The translations under genes and the position numbers were made by a program. The notes under the pieces were generated by a model that searched no databases, was not told the DNA's origin, and saw nothing but the letters and a program-made list of their open reading frames with translations. From Hygrocybe punicea (taxonomy: Eukaryota > Basidiomycota > Agaricomycetes > Agaricales > Hygrophoraceae), in assembly GCA_963556145.1 (NCBI GenBank), contig OY744469.1, positions 2,824,767 to 2,888,766 on the forward strand: DNA of 64,000 nt, in the 5' to 3' direction. Of the stretch, positions 1-12,139 are shown piece by piece (the stretch's first letter is position 1; each line of letters begins with the position of its first letter).

Positions 1-1775
1 CGCAAATTCTGGCTCTTTGATCCCGACTACATCAATTTGAACAATGGTCTGCGTCCTTTCCAACCAGATATAAGGTGTGCGCCTCATGACCGACGAGTTT
101 TTTTTCTCTCTTCACCTAGGCTCTTATGGTTCAGTCCCTCGACCGGTCATCGCTGCATGTGAAGCGCTATCAACACAGATCGAGGCGAACCCGGACCTTT
201 TCTACCGTCTGACATACCTGCCGCTCCTCGTAGCCGTCCGTGAACGCCTCGCGCGCCTCATTGGTGCGCAGACAGACGAGTGCGTCATGGTACCCAACGT
301 CTCGCATGGAATCAACACCGTGCTGCGCAACTTTGAGTGGAATGCGGAAGATATACTCATCGCCAGTGCGTCTGACCGCCCTTCATCGTGGCATTGACCA
401 TGATGTATCCTCGCAGATAACACCACCTACGACTCCATCTCGTCCACAATGCACTACCTCTCCGAACGGCCTCCCTACCCAACCCTCTCCCAGTTCACTC
501 TTTCATTCCCCACCTCCCACGCTGCCATCCTTTCTCAATTCCGGGAACACCTCCGTTCCATCAAACAAACTCCTTCACTTACAGATTCCCCGCTAACTCC
601 TTCACGGCCGGAACTGCGCTCAGAGCGGAAAATCGTCGCCGTGCTCGACAGTATCGCTTCCAATCCCGGTGTGCTCATGCCCTGGCAGGAGATGGTTCGG
701 ATCTGCAGGGAAGAGGGTGTTTGGAGTGTCGTTGATGCCGCGCATTCTATCGGCCAAGAGGTTGGGATCAACTTGGGCAAAGCGGATCCCGATTTTTGGG
801 TTTCGGTGTGTTCTGCTTTTGGTGTCTGTTGTGTCTAGATGATCATGGGGACGGGGATACGGCAGAACTGTTATAAATGGCTGTACTCAAAACGCTCGAG
901 TGCGGTTCTCTATGTGCCGAAGAGGTCTGTCCTACTATTCCACGTTCGTTGATATGCGGACTTTCCCCCCCAACGCTTGGTAGGAACCAGCACTTGATTA
1001 GATCAACACTACCAACTTCGCCGTACTATACATCGCGATTAAGTGGGAAAGTGTCGTTTTTGAAACAGTTTGAATGTAAACGTTCATGTGTACTATCTCT
1101 AAACCACCAACTGATACATTCCTGCACATGCAGGGACTGGCACGGTCGACTACACGCGTGATCTCAGTGTAACTGCTGGTGAGCGCGCCCCCTTTGCATG
1201 CTATCCACCCATGTTCCCAAACGTCCATCGTTATTTCTCTGCGCCGATGGGCAGCACTAGACTTCCGCGCATACCTCGGGGGAGAAGAGAAGATTAACGC
1301 GTACTGTCATGCGCTGGCACTTTCAGGCGGGAAGCGGCTGGCAGAGGTGATGGGTACCCGAGTGATGGAATCCGTGCCAGACGTGGGTGGCGAAGATGAG
1401 TTGACGCTCAACATGGTGTGTTGTCTGCCTCTCTGTCACTGCACTCCCTGATCCAACGACTGTGTAGGTAAACGTCGAGCTTCCACTGCCAGCGCACATC
1501 AAACCAACGTCCAAGATCGATGCATTGTTTAAGCAGAAATTGCTCTTTGACCACAAGGTATACGCCGCGCACTACTACCACGCTGGGCGCTGGTGGACCC
1601 GTGCGAGTGCGCAAGTATGGAACGAGGTGCGAAGATACGTTCGTGCATAATTTTCCTTGTTGATCCGACCAACGGTGCTCAGGTTGAAGATTTTGAGAGA
1701 CTGGGGCGGGCGTTTCTTGTTGTGTGTGCGGAGATTGCGGGGACGCCCGGCATCAATGAAGATGAGGATATGTAA
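1..1775 (+). CDS. Class V aminotransferase-fold PLP enzyme (isopenicillin-N-epimerase / Egt2-like), 5' partial
   Basis: The reading frame is open at base 1, so the start lies outside the window. Eight short introns are readable (47-119, 366-416, 806-865, 925-983, 1076-1133, 1179-1254, 1416-1467, 1627-1682), and the gene ends at TAA 1773-1775. The spliced protein has the fold-type I class V pattern: LNNGSYGS near the N-terminus, the PLP-ring aspartate in VVDAAHSIGQ, and the cofactor lysine in NCYKWLYSKRSSAVLYVPKR. It then has the QFEWTGTVDYT segment and a C-terminal HYYHAGRWWTR block. Family knowledge: such fungal proteins resemble isopenicillin N epimerase and the hercynylcysteine sulfoxide lyase of ergothioneine synthesis. 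The substrate cannot be fixed from sequence alone. It looks intact apart from the missing start. Family assignment is firm, exact function is not. Confidence 0.85.
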
Positions 1776-2694
1776 GTTTTCCCTGGTGCCTCATGGAAGA
1801 TGATGGTACTGGGAAAGGTACTTGGGTGCGATGTTCTCGTACTAGTATCACAGAGAAGGCATGGTGAGGACAAGAGTGAGCAATGTCGCGATTTTACTTC
1901 CGAATCTGAGTCGAATTACTGGAAATGAACCTCAGAGAAGCCGTAACGGTGCTGGACTGGATAATGGTTTTTCTTTCAATCAGAAGATGAGGAATATTCC
2001 AAGCCACAGTCGCGTAAACCTCAAGTGCCCGTCAAGAAAAGTTTTATGGGTGAATGCCGTACTCGACGACACAGGACACCAGAGGACGGAAGGGAGAAGC
2101 CAGTTGGACACGAACCGTCCGATTGCATTTCCAGAAGAACCTGGTACCTGCCATGTGCGTGCCCATCATGGTATACTATAAGCTTGTTGGGCAGGCTCAG
2201 CCTCTTCTTTTCTTCGACCCTCGCGCAAGAGGTTGTGCAGTTTACGTCCTTCACCCGAATTTGGACCCAGGTGCAACCGGTTGACAAAGCCTTGGTTGCA
2301 GTCGTTAACCTGCGCGTGCTTGCCAGGGGCTGAGCCCGTCGCGACGGCCACGAATGGGGTTTCTTCAAAGTGTAAATCCCTGCAAGCGCGACGGCCCCAC
2401 TCAGGCTAGAACGGAAACAGCAGATCTCCTTTGAAGCGAGATTCGAGCTTCCATTTAACAGCCCATCTTGTCAAGCCATGCGAATCTGAGCCCTCTAGAA
2501 TTTCCTCAGACCCTCAGCTGCTGCTATACATTTCAACCTGAGCGTCGTGTACTACGAACAGCATGCCCTACGAAGCCTAACCGACTTCGTTCTTCCTGTT
2601 CTTCCGCCTCCGTTATATTCCTCGAAATTCTTTGCTTTCCCCCGAAAAACCCCTCTCTCTCAATACTCCCTCCAGCTACTCCCTCCAGCCAACC
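1776..2694. other. Intergenic region with pyrimidine-rich promoter of the next gene
   Basis: No supported gene. The short ORFs here lack family features and splice logic. The last 150 bases before the ATG at 2695 are strongly C/T-rich with repeated CTCC and CTTCC runs, which is common in fungal core promoters. No tRNA or clear repeat was seen. Confidence 0.5.
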
Positions 2695-4726
2695 ATGTCT
2701 ACTGTACGTCACGGTTCTATCGACGACACGTGGGTTCTCTCTGTATATGAAGCCTTCAGATATGTTGACATGCTCTGTAGGATGGGGGCGGCGTTTGTAG
2801 GAGTTGTCGCTGCAGCAATGTATGTTTGAAACATTCTTGAGAAATGACTCTTCCTAAGGACCGCAAAAATACACGTTAGTTTGCACGGAGGTGTGTATGG
2901 TTTTCCTGCTACAAAAGCAAATATAAATGAAGGCGCGGAATATTTTGCAAGTCTCGTGCGTCCAGGGGTGGTATTACTTCACCCATCAACAGGACCGGTG
3001 GACAATTAAAGGCCTTGTATGCTTTTCTTGACATCTTGCCTTCCGATTATTCAGTTCACATCAATAGGTCGGCTGCGTTTTAGTATTCGACACGATACAC
3101 CAAGCGCTGATATCTCACTCGGGTACGTGACCAGTTTACCTCCAGGGAAGTTGTTGACGACGTAGTTGCAAGTTTATTCGTATCTGATCACCAACTACGA
3201 TAATCCTCCGGTACTGAACAATTTGGTCTGGTAAGAGATCGCGTTCTCGTATAGTGTATTTGTGAATTGTTGAAGCTTTCAATTAACGCAGGAGCGTCCT
3301 AGTAAGTCCTGGCAGACGAACTGAAGGAGACTGTTCTGACGTCCTCTTACTCAGGTCGAGGTACTATTTAATGTGTGCTTCTTTATCTGCGCTTTCTCAT
3401 TCCAGTATGCTCATGACCGAGTAGGGCCTTACAGCGTTGCTCGTGCAATGGTGGGGAAATTATTATCCCCTTCGGCGTTTCGCCCTGACTCCGAAATTCT
3501 TGTAGTTTTTTGGCTTTGCGTGTCTGGCGATGTAAGTACTTCGTACCATGCTACCGCATACATTGTATTGATAGACTACACAGTAAGTAACCGAAGCATC
3601 CCGCTCACGACTGCTGTGGTGCGTACAACCCTCCCTTTTGCTCCGGAGTATCACAATTCATGACTCGTCCTGCAGTTGATATTGGTTTTCGCGGAATTTG
3701 GTAGGCTTGGTGGCGCTATTTTTGCTTTGTGGTATTGAATACATGTCCTCGTTGGGGCGTGTATAGCTTGCGTCGTGGGTGCGTTTGGTAGATCTATTTA
3801 CTGTAATCCTTGAATCACTGAGCTTCATCTTGCAGCATACACAAGTCAATCGTGAGCCGCATGCATTTAGTACTCCCCACCGTACTCACTATCTCTCCAA
3901 TCAGCCTGCGCCTTGAAACTTACGCCCAGCTTGCCAGCCTCAAGGTATCCTTCTCGTAGATCTCCTGGTGGCAACTGCATTGACTATTTATTTTACAAAC
4001 TAGCCACTTTCTATCTCTGTGAACGCTCTTGCGGCAGCAGGCGATGTTCTGATCGCTGCTACACTCTGCACTATGCTTCATCGTTCACGCACCGGATTCC
4101 AGCGGTATGTGTATCAATGTCAACTATACCTCTGTCTACAACAATTTGCACAGATCAGACACTATGATAAACAAGCTGGTGCGTTTTGGCGTTCACGCGA
4201 TACGCCCTCGAATTTGCATGCTAACTGACGGCCTCAAGATCTTGTTCGCTGTAAATACTGGGTTGTTGACTAGGTGCGTGGACCACTCTGCGAAGAAAGT
4301 TGCTGTTTTATTGTATTATGGTTTTCCTCTAGTGTCTGCGCCGTTGCGTCTCTCGTATCTGCAAGTCACTCCAGCCCAGATTTACCCGTCACTCGTTGCT
4401 GACACGAAATTTATCTTGACTGCAGATTGTGGTTGCACCCAACACGTTCCTTTACATCGGATTCTTTTTCTGCATGGGGCGCTGTGCGTGTCCTTCGCTT
4501 TCTCGATGTTTTCATGCGCGTAGTATTGAATATCGGGCTTTTTTTCCTATTTTTGTTGGGAGTAGTGTACAGCAATTCGCTCCTGGCGACCCTCAATGCT
4601 CGAAAGGCTATCCGTGGTGCGGCGGATGGCATCAACACCAGCAGTTGTGGAAATGTCTCCTTCTCACTCAAGGATGGGCCAGGCGCGAAAAGCACGGCAG
4701 CGGCGTCGACCAAGGTGCATTTCTAG
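2695..4726 (+). CDS. DUF6534 multi-pass membrane protein
   Basis: This is a many-exon gene. The start MSTVRHGSIDD at 2695 is followed by an intron and then MGAAFVGVVAAA. Further exons give VSCVQGWYYFTHQQDRWTIK, VFDTIHQALISHS, VYSYLITNYDNPPVLNN, GLTALLVQCFLALRVWRLSN, SIPLTTAVVLILVFAEF, NALAAAGDVLIAATLCTMLH and NTFLYIGFFFCMGR. The last exon has LYSNSLLATLNARKAIRG and ends at 4726. This block order, with about seven hydrophobic helices and the late NSLLATLNAR motif, matches the DUF6534 family common in Agaricomycetes. Every intron I tested keeps frame, so the gene looks intact despite about ten introns. The molecular function of the family is unknown; a plasma-membrane receptor-like role is often guessed but not shown. 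Confidence 0.8.
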
Positions 4727-5195
4727 TATCACATCGAGACAGGAATGTGATATTGATTTCTGTAGCGCCCGGGAAATATCTCCATCAAGATCGATACAAC
4801 GAAGGAGTTTACGAGCGATAGGACGAGTGATCGGGTAAATTGATTTGTTATTGAGGACATTGCGATCGTTAGGCTGATTCAGGTTAGTCTTCAAAGGCGC
4901 CTAGTTTCTCGTTTAGGGAGAATGTACAAGGCTGACATTTGGCCTTGTCAAATGAATTTTGGGGAATGGAGAAAAAAATCCTTTGGTATGAATATTCTCG
5001 GGAATTCGGAATGTCCACTGTCGACAAGTGCGATGGGGTTGATCGGAAATGTTTTTCTTGTGGTTTCTTGCTCCGCTTTATCATTTGCCAGATACCAAGT
5101 GCGGCTACGTGTTGATCGTTATGATGGAATGACGGAGATAAGTACCAGGAGGTACATTATATGTATAGTAGATGCTGGATATGCCGTGACAATTT
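4727..5195. other. Convergent intergenic region
   Basis: Lies between the 3' ends of the DUF6534 gene (+) and rpc25 (-). It is moderately AT-rich. The ORFs seen in it have no recognisable family and no coding-like continuation. It probably holds only the two 3' untranslated regions. Confidence 0.4.
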
Positions 5196-6142
5196 TCATC
5201 CCTCATCCATGGCTTCCTGTGTTGCTGAGTTCCACCAAGATACTGGGCCTAGGCCCTGTTCTGCAATTGCGCACTATAGCATCAGAAATCGAAACAATAA
5301 TATTAAACTATGATTCCCTGAAGAGCCATTTAACCAACGTACAGTGATGGTATACACTGCCTTAGTCCCCTTGTGCTCGATCTTGACGCCTTCAGCAGCT
5401 TTCGGTGGACCAGGTTCATCGTCAAAGAATTCATCCGCCTCGACTCGCACGCGGATAATCTCATTTTGGTCGATGTACATGCGGTCGGAGACTGGCGAAT
5501 CGAGTAGCTCATGCGCGGTTGTAAGGGGCGAGTCGGGGAGCCAGAAATGTGCCCGTTCGTTTGGGTCGCTGCAAAACGCGTAGAATTGAGTGTCGCAGAA
5601 TGGAAGCCAGAATGGAGTGAACATACAAGGCGGATGGTTGGGGCAAGTACGATACCGGGATGTACATATCATCAAAGAATCCTACTGATACTTGGTTGGA
5701 TTAGGACGATAGATAGATGTTGTGATGTAGAAATGACGAACACCGTATGCCATCTTCGTCGGAAGATTTCACCTTTGCTAGCACTACTTCCGACGCGAAA
5801 GGGCGGAAAACCACCATTCGAAAGATAACTTTACGCCGGTTTTACCATGCTTCTGCCAAACAAGGGAAGGTGAGCGCGGACTTACCTTTGTACCACAAGC
5901 ACCCATCGCCATAGCGTACTTTCCCCTCACCCGCAGCAGTTAGGTCGAAGACGCAGATACACAACCCGACTTTGTGGAGGATGCGGTTGGAGTACTTTTT
6001 GTTGAGTCCCGCAATAATAGTCTGTTGAGCAGGAAATCCAAAATTTGATGGGTGGATTGGCACTGTGTCCTTTTTGTACGGTGAACACCAATATACCTGA
6101 ATTAAATGGAATCAATACCTTGAGGACGGACAAAATGAACAT
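5196..6142 (-). CDS. rpc25: DNA-directed RNA polymerase III subunit Rpc25 (RPC8, Rpb7 family)
   Basis: Start codon at 6142 gives MFILSVLK, the hallmark N-terminus of Rpc25. After a short intron come VPIHPSNFGFPAQQTIIAGLNKK, a second exon part with GLCICVFDLTAAGEG and GDGCLWYK, then FRMVVFRPFASEVVLAKVKSS. The next exon gives FFDDMYIPVSYLPQPSA, followed by RMYIDQNEIIRVRVEADEF and DDEPGPPKAAEGV. The last exon reads CAIAEQGLGPVSWW and stops at 5196-5198. Known role: together with Rpc17 it forms the Pol III stalk used for initiation at tRNA and 5S genes. The first part is the Rpb7-like N-terminal domain and the second the OB-fold domain. Five introns were placed by eye; the intron after EDGIR uses a GT four bases past the first candidate and keeps frame. 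The gene is head-to-head with the Rim2-type carrier, only 143 bp apart. Confidence 0.92.
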
Positions 6143-6285
6143 CAGTGCAAAGGCAGCTTATCTTATCTTTATACACGTGAGTGAAATTTTGCTTTTAGCC
6201 GAGTCCGGTCGCCAAATTTCTTGGTCAAGCGTTTGATTGCTCTTCAGCCCCGGCCTGCTGAGAACTCTGTGTTGACATCTCAGAT
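6143..6285. promoter_or_regulatory. Short bidirectional promoter between rpc25 and rim2
   Basis: The two start codons (6142 on minus, 6286 on plus) are separated by 143 bp, so both core promoters and 5' leaders must share this space. No TATA box is evident. Co-regulation is inference. Confidence 0.5.
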
Positions 6286-7496
6286 ATGCCGGATGCCTTG
6301 CCCGCAGGCTTGAAACCCGTCACAACGAATTTTCTCCCAGCCAAATCATGGCAACACTTCGTCGCTGGCGGGTATGTATCAATTCTTCCGTTCTGTGTTC
6401 TAGTGCTGATGTTTTTCGTTCTCACAAACCCGATTTAATTTACAAAGGCTCGGAGGCATGTGTGGTGCTATTGTCACGAGTCCTTTTGATGTGGTCAAGA
6501 CACGCTTGCAATCTGATCTTTTCCAGGAAAAACAAGCCAAGTTCCGTGTAGTAGGAAGTGGAGAAGTTGTTATCCAACGACGCGCAGGTCTACTGTGGAA
6601 TTTCGTTGAAACCGGACATATCCTTCGGTCAGTCACCCCAGAAACTTATTTACCCATCGGTCTTCAAATTCTACCTTGCAGTGACATATATCGAGAGGAA
6701 TCTCCCCGCGCACTCTTCAAGGGTCTTGGCCCAACCCTTGTTGGCGTAGTTCCAGCACGATCCATCAACTTCTTCACGTACGGGAATGGGAAGCAGATTA
6801 TTGCGGAGCAGTTTAATCATGGACACGAGAACAGCTACGTGCACCTCATCGCCGCTGCCTTCGCAGGTATCGTCACCGGGACAGCTACCAATCCAATCTG
6901 GGTGGTCAAAACTCGCATGCAGCTCTCCGCTTCTAAGCGCCTGCAAGCCAACCTACTACGGAGCTCTACACCCGGAACAGACATGTTTGGTGGTAGCTGG
7001 ACGACAATCAAGCAGATTATGCGACAGGAGGGCGTTCGGGGATTTTATAAGGGCCTTAGTGCGAGCTATTTGGGTGTGACGGAGGGCACAATTCAGTGGG
7101 TATTATATGAGCGGTTGAAAATGATTGCTGCCCCAACACAAGGGAAAGGTGGAGTACAGGAGTGGGTGGGGATGTTGGGTAGCGCGGGGACGGCCAAATT
7201 CGTTGCGAGTCTTATCACGTATCCACACGAGGTGCGCTAACTTATCTCTTTATTCTGCTGTCCGTGAGTCGTCAATTTGACTGTGCTTTCAGGTCCTGCG
7301 TACACGGCTTCGCCAGCCTTTGGTCGATGGAAAATTGAAGTACACAGGGTTGGTGCAGACACTCCGGCTCGTTATTGCGGAGGAGGGCGCAAGATCACTG
7401 TATGGCGGGCTCAGCGCACATTTGATGCGGGTGGTGCCTAATGCAGCGCTGATGTATTCGATATATGAAGGCATTCTGCTGTGGGGAAAGACATGA
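6286..7496 (+). CDS. rim2: Mitochondrial pyrimidine nucleotide carrier (Rim2/SLC25A33-36 type)
   Basis: The protein starts MPDALPAGLKPVTTNFLP at 6286 and continues through SWQHFVAGGLGGMCGAIVTS. It has the three carrier signature repeats: PFDVVKTR, PIWVVKTRMQ and PHEVLRTRLRQP. Replacement of the acidic residue by tryptophan in repeat two (PIWVVK) is characteristic of the Rim2/pyrimidine and NAD/folate branch of the SLC25 family. A long loop after repeat one and the GFYKGLSASYLGVTEGTIQW block also match Rim2. At least three introns are visible (donors after VAGG, after HILR and after PHE). The stop is TGA 7494-7496. Expected role: import of pyrimidine (deoxy)nucleotides into mitochondria across the inner membrane, supporting mtDNA and RNA synthesis. 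It looks intact. Confidence 0.88.
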
Positions 7497-8223
7497 CAGT
7501 CAGCTCTACCTCCTTCCCAAAAAAATATCTTACTCATGTCTTTCTTGCTCTCAGTAGATTTGGTTCAAGTTTTGCTCGCATGGTTTTATTCCGCCCAAAC
7601 ACTCATGGCCCTAACACCTTTACAAAGGGTTTCCTATCATACGATAAGTCAAATGCACACTAGAAGAATTGCCTAGCCTTCACCCCTCATATATATTGTA
7701 CAGTAATATACCTACCTAATCCTGTGATGATGTATCATCACATGCATTTTCTGTCTTTCTAGTGAACGACATTAGTTTCAAAGTCAAGCTGAAATTAATA
7801 TTGGGCTCATTTTCATCTTACCTCTGTCACGCGTCCCGGTCTGGGTCACATTTAATGGATCTGTCAACTGAATGTGCAAACTACATTGGCGATAACAAAT
7901 TTCTCCACAATCAGGACTCGATCATGTCTTGTAATAACACCCATTCTCCAAGATGATCGACTCTGATTTTTAGATAACCTTATAGTTCTGAAGTAGTTCA
8001 TCAATTCTCGAATTGTCACGCTTTCTCACGTGATGTAGTAGAGCATCTTATCTAAGCAAATTATTAAAAGTCCTACAAATATATGTACAGGGCACTCCTA
8101 ATCTTGAAAGCTCGGGGGATCGGTGGGGCAAGGTGGTAGGTAGTCTGGACATCCTCCAATCCAGTTGTGGGACATTGCTGCCTTTGCTGAAGCTGAGGGT
8201 AATCATGTTCAGTTGAATCTTTA
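7497..8223. other. Convergent intergenic region
   Basis: Lies between the rim2 3' end and the 3' end of the minus-strand pseudokinase-ARM gene. It is AT-rich, with candidate 3' signals such as atatatattgtacagtaatata near 7690. No gene, tRNA or clear repeat was found. Confidence 0.4.
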
Positions 8224-11200
8224 CTAACGCTGCAGAAAATAGAACGAGATATTCATACCAGCATTTCGTGTCCACAAGTTTCCGATGATGCTTGTCACAG
8301 CCATATTGCAGATCTTCGTCAGCTCTGGATTGCTTGCACCTAGCTTCTCAAGGATATCAATACCTCCCGCATTCACGATCTCTTTTCGAATAGACGTTCC
8401 GCCAACATCGCCAAGGAGACAAATTGCCAGAGCCAACTCAATAAGAACCTGAGGACGTGCGACGTCTGCGGCAGTCCTCAGTGCAGCGAGCAGCGAATCC
8501 ACCACTCCAGCCTCAACTAGGGCCTTTCGTGTGCCTCCTCCCCACTCAGCACAGCTGAACCTTTGGATGGCAAAAGCAAATGATGCTAGCGGTTCGACTT
8601 CATCTGTTGGAAGGACGGTGGGTAATCGCGCAAGGCCCTTGGCCGCACCCGCGTCAAGGAGAGCCCTTGACATGTCCAAGCTGTTAGGCCTCATCAAACA
8701 GCCTACAGCTCGCGCACTCCAGTACAGTACTTGTGGGTGCTCCGATGTGTTGAGATAGTGCATAAGTAAACTGATGCAGCCCGACTTAGCGAGCGTCTTG
8801 GCGAGTTTCACTGTACGGGCCATGCGAGCGACTGTATATATAGCAGCACATATGTCATCCGGTGACGCGTCTGGGGATCCCACGCAAACGCGAAGGTGAT
8901 TTACGGATACTAGGTCTAAATCATGACCGGCCAAGGTTTCGGCAAGGGAGTCGGAGCACACGAGGCCACCCAAACACCAGGAGGATAGGCGAGAAATGAG
9001 GGGGTTTGCTTTGAGACCTGTCCGTATGAGGGTAGTGGCAAAACCTTGTTTGATGAGACCAGAAGCCACTTCTGCGCTGCGACAAATTCGATTGATGCAC
9101 CAAAGCGATAAAGCCGCAATTTCGTCTGAAATTGTCACCTTGAAAATCTCGATTAACGTCGTTGCGGTATTCGTTCGGTAAATCATGTTCGAACTGATAG
9201 AATCATATCTAATAAGTCGTCAGTCGATATCCGGAACGGCTGAAGAGAGCAGACAGTCAAACATACGCAAGAGTGCCCAGCACTACCAAAAGAATTTCCA
9301 GACCTAAGCCATCAACTGCCCGAGCCTTAAGTAAAGTTATGAGCGTATTCACGGTCCCCGCTGTCACCAACTTCTGTGCTTCCTTGTCAGACGATGAAGC
9401 AAGGTGCTGGATTCTGGCGAGATGGTCGTCGATCACCTGCCGCCTCCGGCCCTCTGCGACCTCCATCTGAAGGGCACCAGCAAGGAGAACCGCACTTGCA
9501 GGTCCTGAAAACATATTTTCGTCTTCCAGTGTCTCGAGTTGCGGTGTGTGCGGCCCCCGTTTAAGGTCCCGAGGTCGAACAGCCCGCTTTTTTGAGATGC
9601 TGGGCGATTGCCGTAATTTAGAACCGCCATACGTATGGTCACTCGAGGAGATGGGGAATGAACGGGTTGAATCAACAGAACTAATTTCAGACAATGAAGC
9701 AGATCGAACCGGGAAATTAGCGGAACCTGGAGTGTGGGGCTGAGTCCAACGAGCTATATTTATGCGATTAATTGTGTTTCTGATGGATTGATGTTTTCTG
9801 AAACAAAACTGACCAGGAGTAGACGGTGTGCGGAACAACGGAAGACCGTTCCGATTTGAGCGAGCCCCGACACTCATCGACGTTAGCGGAGTCCACGGGA
9901 AGTCCCTAGCGTGATTATATGCTAACGCAGGCATAGCTGAGAGTGTGGGTCCTTCCGTACCCGTGGAACTACCAGAGCTGACGGATGGGCTACGGTGGGG
10001 AACGTATGTAGCATAGCCACCGCGAGAAATAGTGCGAGCAACGGGAGTCGACGAACCACTCCTTGCACGGACATGGAGAGGTGATGGTGGTTCATGTTGA
10101 TAGGCAGGCGGCACACTTAATATCGACTCACGATTCTAGAGAGCATGTGAGTTCAAAAAGGACATTTGCTTGAGGTTCTTTGAAAAGAAGAGACGTACAG
10201 CGGGAGATGTGACCAAATGGGGGGGATGGGCTGCAGGTTCTGCTACAGTGTTGACGACATCTTCTGATTCTTCTTGGTCGTTGTTGATCGATGTGTTGGA
10301 TTCCGAAGCCCTTGAACTTGGCCACACCGCTACAAGCTGAACAAAATTAGGTCGCAGCCGGGCCTCCTTCTGCCAGGCATCTTCGATAATTCCCCAAATA
10401 CGGTCGGTAAGACCAACTCTCTGCTCTAGATCTGATTCGGGACGGTCTGGACGCTCGCCTTCACGGACGACAAGTTGAAAGATCTGCTTTTCTGAGAGAA
10501 CGCCCCAAGGTGGGGTTGATGTGAAAATCTGGAGGCAGGATAATATTTAAACATGGTGATGACAGGTGTTTATGAACATACCTCGAAAGCAGTCATTGCA
10601 AACGCAAACACGTCTGAAGGAGTGGACGGAGTCTAGAGAAGGAATTCAGCCAAATTCAGACTTGTTGGAGGAGAAACCGACTCCTTTCCAGGCTTCCGGG
10701 CTAAAATATCGATGGGCAGAGTGATTGCAGCTAGGTTGTAATTCGACCATCCCGTAGTCGGCGACACAGGCTTCGTTCGAGTCGGCGATGAGAATATTTG
10801 TCGGTTTGATGCCTCCATGCACGATTCCTTGCTGGAACAGAAAAGAATAAGGACGAGTGTTAAAGCGTGAGAGAGTTCATACCTCGTGGAGATATAGTAT
10901 CCCCAGTGCGGCTTCGAAGAGCTTTCAAAGTCTCGTCGATTAAGAATAGTTGGAAGGAAGTAAGATAGCTCACTATCTTGACACGATCGGCTTCGGGATT
11001 TTTGGCTAAGAACTGAATCGCATTTCCGTTTAGATGACATTGGGTGACCAAGAACAGGGGATCTGCGTTGGATGGAGAGGCACCGAAGACTTGCAATATG
11101 TGAGGATGCTTGAGACCCTCCCAAAGCTGGGCACGACTGTGCAAAGCCTGGAAAGAGATAACGAATCTGATCGTGGAATCCACCGAGGAACTCACCTCCG

Positions 11201-11474
11201 TCGCGAAGTCCTTGGAAAGGATTTTGACTGCAACCAGGCTGTTCCCCCAATTACCTTGAAAGACGCTCAAAGGGCCTCCATGGTTCCCCAAAGGTGTATT
11301 TTGATCTGCGGAGACTTCCTCCGTTGGGATAATCCAAGAAGGTAGAGGTAGCTCGATGGTGGACTCGGCGGTCGGGGAGGTCATCCATTGCGACAAAGGG
11401 CTAGTGGTGGAACTGCGGTCGCTAAGGGAAGACATATGTGAAGGTGGGCTGAACATGGCGCTCGCGATGACCAT
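8224..11474 (-). CDS. Protein pseudokinase fused to armadillo (ARM) repeats
   Basis: Starts at 11474 (MVIASAMFSPPSHMSSLSD) and stops at 8224-8226. A Ser/Thr-rich leader is followed by a TKL-like kinase fold: VAVKILSKDF (ATP lysine), HPHILQVFGAS, then LYLHEQGIVHGGIKPTNIL. The next blocks are ADYGMVEL, HRYFSPEAWKG, TPSTPSDVFAFAMTAFEIF and a C-lobe end with DAWQKEARLRP. The catalytic loop reads HGG where active kinases have HRD, so the general-base aspartate is glycine, and DFG reads DYG. A linker of about 200 residues rich in Ser/Pro/Arg follows. The C-terminal 400 or so residues are helical ARM repeats (for example LGLEILLVVLGTLAYV, EIAALSLWCINRIC, VLYWSARAVGCLM). Several short introns occur, and the longest exons are 9257-10114 and 8224-9186. 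It is probably a scaffold or signalling adaptor. Partners are unknown. Confidence 0.8.
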
Positions 11475-11793
11475 AGCCGGCTTGGCATGAATGGGTTACG
11501 GATTCGGAGTTGCCGGTGTTTAGGAACACCATGGGAGTTGTGTGAATATTTCAAGATATTATCGCCGAAGCTAGACCCAGGACAGACAGAGCTGAACCTG
11601 ACCAGCACTTTTGGCCAAAACAGGAGCACAATTGGGTCACCGGTTGTGCCCAATTATTGTCCCTGCAGTTATTTATGCACATACCGTAGTGGGTTGTTAT
11701 CAGGGGTTATTCGACACTGCGGAGCGGAGGTCTGCCGTATATAGGAATCGGTCCGCTTGCAAAAATGCAAAATCGCAAACACCTAAATTTCAA

Positions 11794-11955
11794 TATTTCA
11801 ATCTTGACAAAACTACTTGCTTGCAAGGTCATATCCCCCCCCATAATTCTCTGTCAAAGACAAATAGATGTAAATAATTTGTCACCTTCAACAAGCAAGG
11901 TCCCTGTAAGACGCGGCCACGCGTCGACCCCTAGTATTTCAATCTTGACAAAACT
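11794..11955 (+). repeat. Pair of 21-bp direct repeats
   Basis: The sequence TATTTCAATCTTGACAAAAC plus a final T occurs at 11794-11814 and again at 11935-11955, with different flanks on each side. It could be a target duplication, a regulatory repeat or a small tandem remnant. No larger unit is apparent. Confidence 0.6.
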
Positions 11956-12139
11956 ATCGCACAATTCAGCAGCGAACAGGAGCACGGACCACAGAGCGGC
12001 GTTGCGGGCCCGGCTCGGACTACAGGCCCTGGCAGCAACGTACAATAACTGCAGCACTGCAGCCCTTGAAATGCTCCCGCCTTGTGGCCTTGAGGATCAG
12101 GTATCATATTGTCCGTATCATAAAGATGGTTGTATCATA

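Noticed and set aside
5715..5750. Apparent frame break in rpc25 after DGIR
   Set aside because: Using the GT four bases downstream of the first candidate donor restores the frame into the FFDDMYIP exon, so the gene is intact.
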